Positions 61,594-64,000 of a stretch of 64,000 nucleotides of DNA are shown here, piece by piece (the stretch's first letter is position 1; every line of letters starts with the position of its first letter). Below the pieces are notes generated by a model that had not been told where the DNA came from, ran no database searches, and saw nothing but the letters and a program-made list of their open reading frames with translations. The stretch spans positions 1 through 64,000 of the forward strand of contig NZ_RXMA01000027.1 in the NCBI RefSeq assembly GCF_003966125.1. The letters are read 5' to 3'. Source of the stretch: Azospirillum griseum (GTDB taxonomy: Bacteria > Pseudomonadota > Alphaproteobacteria > Azospirillales > Azospirillaceae). Made by a program: the position numbers and the translations under genes.

Positions 61594-62058
61594 TCAGGGG
61601 GAAGCGAAGGTCTCGACGCGCTCGACGCGGAAGTCGATTTGGACCGGTGCGGTGATCCACCGGCCTGGGGCATCGGTTCCGTCAGCAGATCCACCAGCGC
61701 TGGACAGCGTCACCACGCTCATGACCGCCACCTGGGTGATCCGCACCGCGTAAGCCAACGGCGGACCGTCCATGTGGGGAGCGTAGAGGGCCGCCACCTT
61801 GCCGGCTTCCACCAGCAGCGCGTCCTCATCGATGCCGATCGGTGCCCGAACCAGGATCTGGAGCATGCCGGCCCCCTCCCACAACGCCGGACCGGATTTG
61901 CCGTTGCGCTCCCACACGACCGACGTTAGCGCGTGGCAGACATCGCCGCTGGGCGGGAGGAATGGCATGCCCCGCCGCCCGACACGCTGGGGCGGTATCG
62001 GCCCCTCGGCAAGCAGCGGGGCCAGGAGTGCTCGGTGTACAGCGGCAACATCGATCAT
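61594..62058 (-). CDS. tail terminator/completion-type phage protein
   Basis: 154 aa with a mixed alpha/beta pattern (GMLQILVRAPIGIDEDALLV, APVQIDFRVERVETFASP) like tail terminator proteins that cap the tube. Family not certain. Position between capsid-proximal genes and the tail tube supports the role. It follows the 271-aa gene by two bases. Confidence 0.5.
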   Translation of the reverse strand: MIDVAAVHRALLAPLLAEGPIPPQRVGRRGMPFLPPSGDVCHALTSVVWERNGKSGPALWEGAGMLQILVRAPIGIDEDALLVEAGKVAALYAPHMDGPPLAYAVRITQVAVMSVVTLSSAGGSADGTDAPGRWITAPVQIDFRVERVETFASP

Positions 62059-62060
62059 GA

Positions 62061-62876
62061 TCAGGTGGCCTGCAGGTCCCAGGCGACCACGGTGGTGCCG
62101 GAGCGGTGGGTGGCGATGCGCGACAGTTCGACGGAACCATCCTCAGTGGTCAGCCGGTCTCCGGCTTTCGGGCGATGTCGCAGTGATCCGCCCAGCACCA
62201 ACCACCGGGTGGCCCCCTTCACCACCGAACCTGCCAACCCGGCGGCGTCGGTGATGGGCAGCGCCCGCACCGGCTGGTCACGCACCCAGGAGGCCATGAC
62301 CTCGGTTCCTGCGGCAACCGCAGCCGCCAAAGGCCGGTCCAGCGGGATCGCCGTAAAAACGCCTCCGACGGCGACCACCGTTCCGGCCGCGACATAGGCG
62401 TCCGGGTGCCCAGGCACTTGGAACGCGTCACCCGGGCAAATCCGACCGCTGGCCAACGTGCCCGCGATCGACAGCGTGACCACTCCGGCCTCAGCGCCGC
62501 TCGCCACCGACCAGGCGGACCCACGCGGCGGCGAGCCGCTGTCATCGACAGAGCGGAGCGTCGCGGCTTGTCCCCACCCAATCATCAGACGCCAACGGAG
62601 GGCCTGCGGATCAGCCGCGATTGGAAAGGGGATCGGCGGCGTGTCGATCAGGAAATGGTTCGCTCCGACCCGGAGCGAACCGCCAACCGTCGGCGTCGCC
62701 TGGTGGCGCAGCAGGTCGAAGCTGACGCCATCGACCGGCAACACCAGCCCCGGAAACTCCAGCGGGGTGCCCGCCTGCAGAACGGTGCACGAGGCCTCAA
62801 CCCCGCCGGGCGAGACGCAGAGCGCGTCTTCGCCGAGGCGGCGGAAAACACCCTCAAGGTTGTCGATGGCGTTCAC
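62061..62876 (-). CDS. phage head-tail region protein, unknown
   Basis: 271 aa; the N-terminal 90 residues (EDALCVSPGGVEASCTVLQA, NHFLIDTPPIPFPIAADPQA) look like a small head-tail joining domain, followed by beta-rich repeats with Val/Ala/Gly (AYVAAGTVVAVGGVFTAIPL). No firm family. It is the first gene after the capsid gene. Confidence 0.5.
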   Translation of the reverse strand: MNAIDNLEGVFRRLGEDALCVSPGGVEASCTVLQAGTPLEFPGLVLPVDGVSFDLLRHQATPTVGGSLRVGANHFLIDTPPIPFPIAADPQALRWRLMIGWGQAATLRSVDDSGSPPRGSAWSVASGAEAGVVTLSIAGTLASGRICPGDAFQVPGHPDAYVAAGTVVAVGGVFTAIPLDRPLAAAVAAGTEVMASWVRDQPVRALPITDAAGLAGSVVKGATRWLVLGGSLRHRPKAGDRLTTEDGSVELSRIATHRSGTTVVAWDLQAT

Positions 62877-62890
62877 GACAAGCCTCCCAG

Positions 62891-62927
62891 AAACGCGACG
62901 GGCCGCCCAAAGGCAGCCCGTGTCGCG
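62891..62927 (-). terminator. hairpin after the capsid gene
   Basis: Leftwards CGCGACACGGGCTGCC, loop TTT, GGGCGGCCCGTCGCG and TTTCT, with small mismatches, 20 bases after the capsid stop. It probably keeps capsid mRNA in excess over downstream genes. Confidence 0.65.
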
Positions 62928-62946
62928 GTTGGATGGTGGGAGTGGA

Positions 62947-64000
62947 TCAGGCTTTCTTCAGGCGGCGGAGGCTCTTCGGCCGCAGGCACATCGGCAGCGG
63001 GTTGGACTGCACCTCAAACGCCCGTTGGCTGGACGTCTGCCGCTCCGGACGCTGCAGCATGTAGACCGGCAGGCCCTCGCCCTCGATGGTGTCCCAGGTG
63101 TCGCCCGGGGCAAAGAAGGTCTTGAACAGCCCGGGCACCCCCAGAGCGAACAGGCGGGCCTCGTCGGCGGGCACCGACACCTTGCCATCATCCGACCCGC
63201 GATAATTCACCCACACAATGTCGGCGTACTGGAAGGACGAGTAGGCCTTCTGGCTGGCGAACAGCTCCGGTGCCTTGGTGACGCCGGTCAGACCCAACTT
63301 GCGGGCGTTGACCACCTCCTTGTTGCTGCGCACAGCGTCGAAGAAATCGTCGCCACACGCCACCACGATGGTCATCCCGGCCAGGTTGAAGCCGTTCAAC
63401 GCCTTGATGACGTCCCGCTTGATCTTCATGCACAGGTCATCGAACTTGGCTTCATCAGCGGTGAAGCTGCCGAACGGCACATTGACCGTTGCCGGACGCG
63501 CGACACCATAGGTGGTGAAGTAGTCCCAGAGGACGGTTGTGCCGTCCGCATCGTAGACCTGGCCGTCGATGGCCCCGAGATAGAGATGCTCCATCGTCAT
63601 CGACAGCTCGGCACGGATGCCGGTCGGGCCTTCGACACGGCGATAGACCAGCCGCTCAGCGGTCTGCAGCAGGTTCGTGGTACCGGGCACCCGGATGCCC
63701 TTGATCTGGTCAGCGGTGATGACCGCCTCGCGGGCAAAGCGAACCGTCTCCAGGTAACGGGTGGCCGCCTTCTCGCCGGTGGACTGGCTGGGGGCGGCCC
63801 CGCGCGGGCTGGACTGGATCAGCTTCAGCGCGCCGTTGACGTCATCGAAACCGACGAGGGTGGTGTAGACGCCTTCACCGACGAACAGGCCCAGCGACCC
63901 GACATAGCCCGGAACGTAGGGGACGTTCTCGTTGACGTGGCTGGTCATGCTGGCGGCGCTGAAGGCATCGCCGTTGAAGATATCGAGAGTGAGTTCGGCC
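62947..64000 (-). CDS. phage major capsid protein, family E, 5' end outside window
   Basis: At least 350 residues. The ATG at 63948 is not the true start: the frame continues to the window edge with AELTLDIFNGDAFSAAS, which is the normal N-terminus of family E capsid proteins, so only a few residues are missing. Other family stretches are VFLG-like VGSLGLFVGEGVYTTLVGFD, YDADGTTVLWDYFTTYGV, MTIVVACGDDFFDAVRSNKE and a final PLPMCLRPKSL. This is the head shell subunit (HK97 fold in related E capsids). Confidence 0.88.
   Translation of the reverse strand, partial: AELTLDIFNGDAFSAASMTSHVNENVPYVPGYVGSLGLFVGEGVYTTLVGFDDVNGALKLIQSSPRGAAPSQSTGEKAATRYLETVRFAREAVITADQIKGIRVPGTTNLLQTAERLVYRRVEGPTGIRAELSMTMEHLYLGAIDGQVYDADGTTVLWDYFTTYGVARPATVNVPFGSFTADEAKFDDLCMKIKRDVIKALNGFNLAGMTIVVACGDDFFDAVRSNKEVVNARKLGLTGVTKAPELFASQKAYSSFQYADIVWVNYRGSDDGKVSVPADEARLFALGVPGLFKTFFAPGDTWDTIEGEGLPVYMLQRPERQTSSQRAFEVQSNPLPMCLRPKSLRRLKKA

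Larger units (their letters stand above)
42242..64000. mobile_element. siphovirus-like prophage, left part
   Basis: From the tRNA-Pro fragment to the right edge all genes except the first are phage late genes read leftwards: lysis, tail fibre, tail tip, tape measure, tail chaperones with frameshift, tail tube, connector-type proteins and capsid. A single giant tape measure and no sheath gene point to a long non-contractile tail. All frames are open and full-length, so this part looks intact. Terminase, portal, replication, repressor, integrase and the second att site are expected beyond 64 kb. Confidence 0.88.

Overview
The window reads as chromosome of a high-GC alphaproteobacterium of the Rhodospirillales, most likely Azospirillum-like. 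The pointers are the three-subunit proton-translocating transhydrogenase (pntAA/pntAB/pntB, as in Rhodospirillum), a fused trpE(G) behind a Trp-rich leader peptide and attenuator, the single-chain ~1170-residue indolepyruvate ferredoxin oxidoreductase, and GapR. Names rest on motifs and family knowledge only; no database search was possible.

Layout. 1-7.4 kb: pnt operon (minus), gapR (plus), trpL-attenuator-trpE(G) (minus), a Bug/TctC solute-binding protein (plus) and a degenerate CDF-like membrane protein (minus). 7.8-14.7 kb: indolepyruvate ferredoxin oxidoreductase, a lone class-3 lipase-like protein, and a Cache-type chemoreceptor. 15.0-19.0 kb: a hydroxyproline catabolism module, with a GntR/FCD regulator divergent from deaminase, FAD oxidase and proline-racemase-family epimerase. 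19.1-26.9 kb: a triple-PAS histidine kinase, a small hypothetical gene, and a TetR-MFP-RND efflux operon with a clear operator over the -35 box.

27.2-38.5 kb is the most unusual host region. Eight tightly packed or overlapping minus-strand genes encode a two-TM sensor, a sensor fused to a 12-TM MFS transporter, a lone ABC-type binding protein, a GNAT acetyltransferase, two more membrane sensors (one with a multi-TM C-terminus), a membrane SpoIIE phosphatase, and a STAS protein. Upstream lie a Sel1-repeat protein and a divergent RsbW-like ATPase. Four of the proteins share one type of short periplasmic domain. I read this as a membrane-sensing partner-switching system whose input is a paralogous receptor family and whose output is unknown.

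38.8-42.3 kb: a small XRE-type HTH protein and a 964-residue metallophosphoesterase-STAND NTPase-TPR protein, which looks like a single-gene NLR-type defence candidate. It sits beside a 45-bp 3' fragment of tRNA-Pro(GGG).

42.24-64.0 kb: a prophage entered from its late end. The tRNA fragment is the probable attachment site. A DMT exporter is next inside, then on the minus strand a holin candidate, GH19 endolysin, tail fibre and tail tip genes, a 2913-residue tape measure with a lytic transglycosylase domain, tail assembly chaperones joined by a -1 frameshift at GGGAAAC, the tail tube protein, connector-type genes and a family E major capsid protein cut by the window edge. This is a siphovirus-like morphogenesis module. 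The terminase, portal, integrase and intact tRNA should lie to the right of the window.
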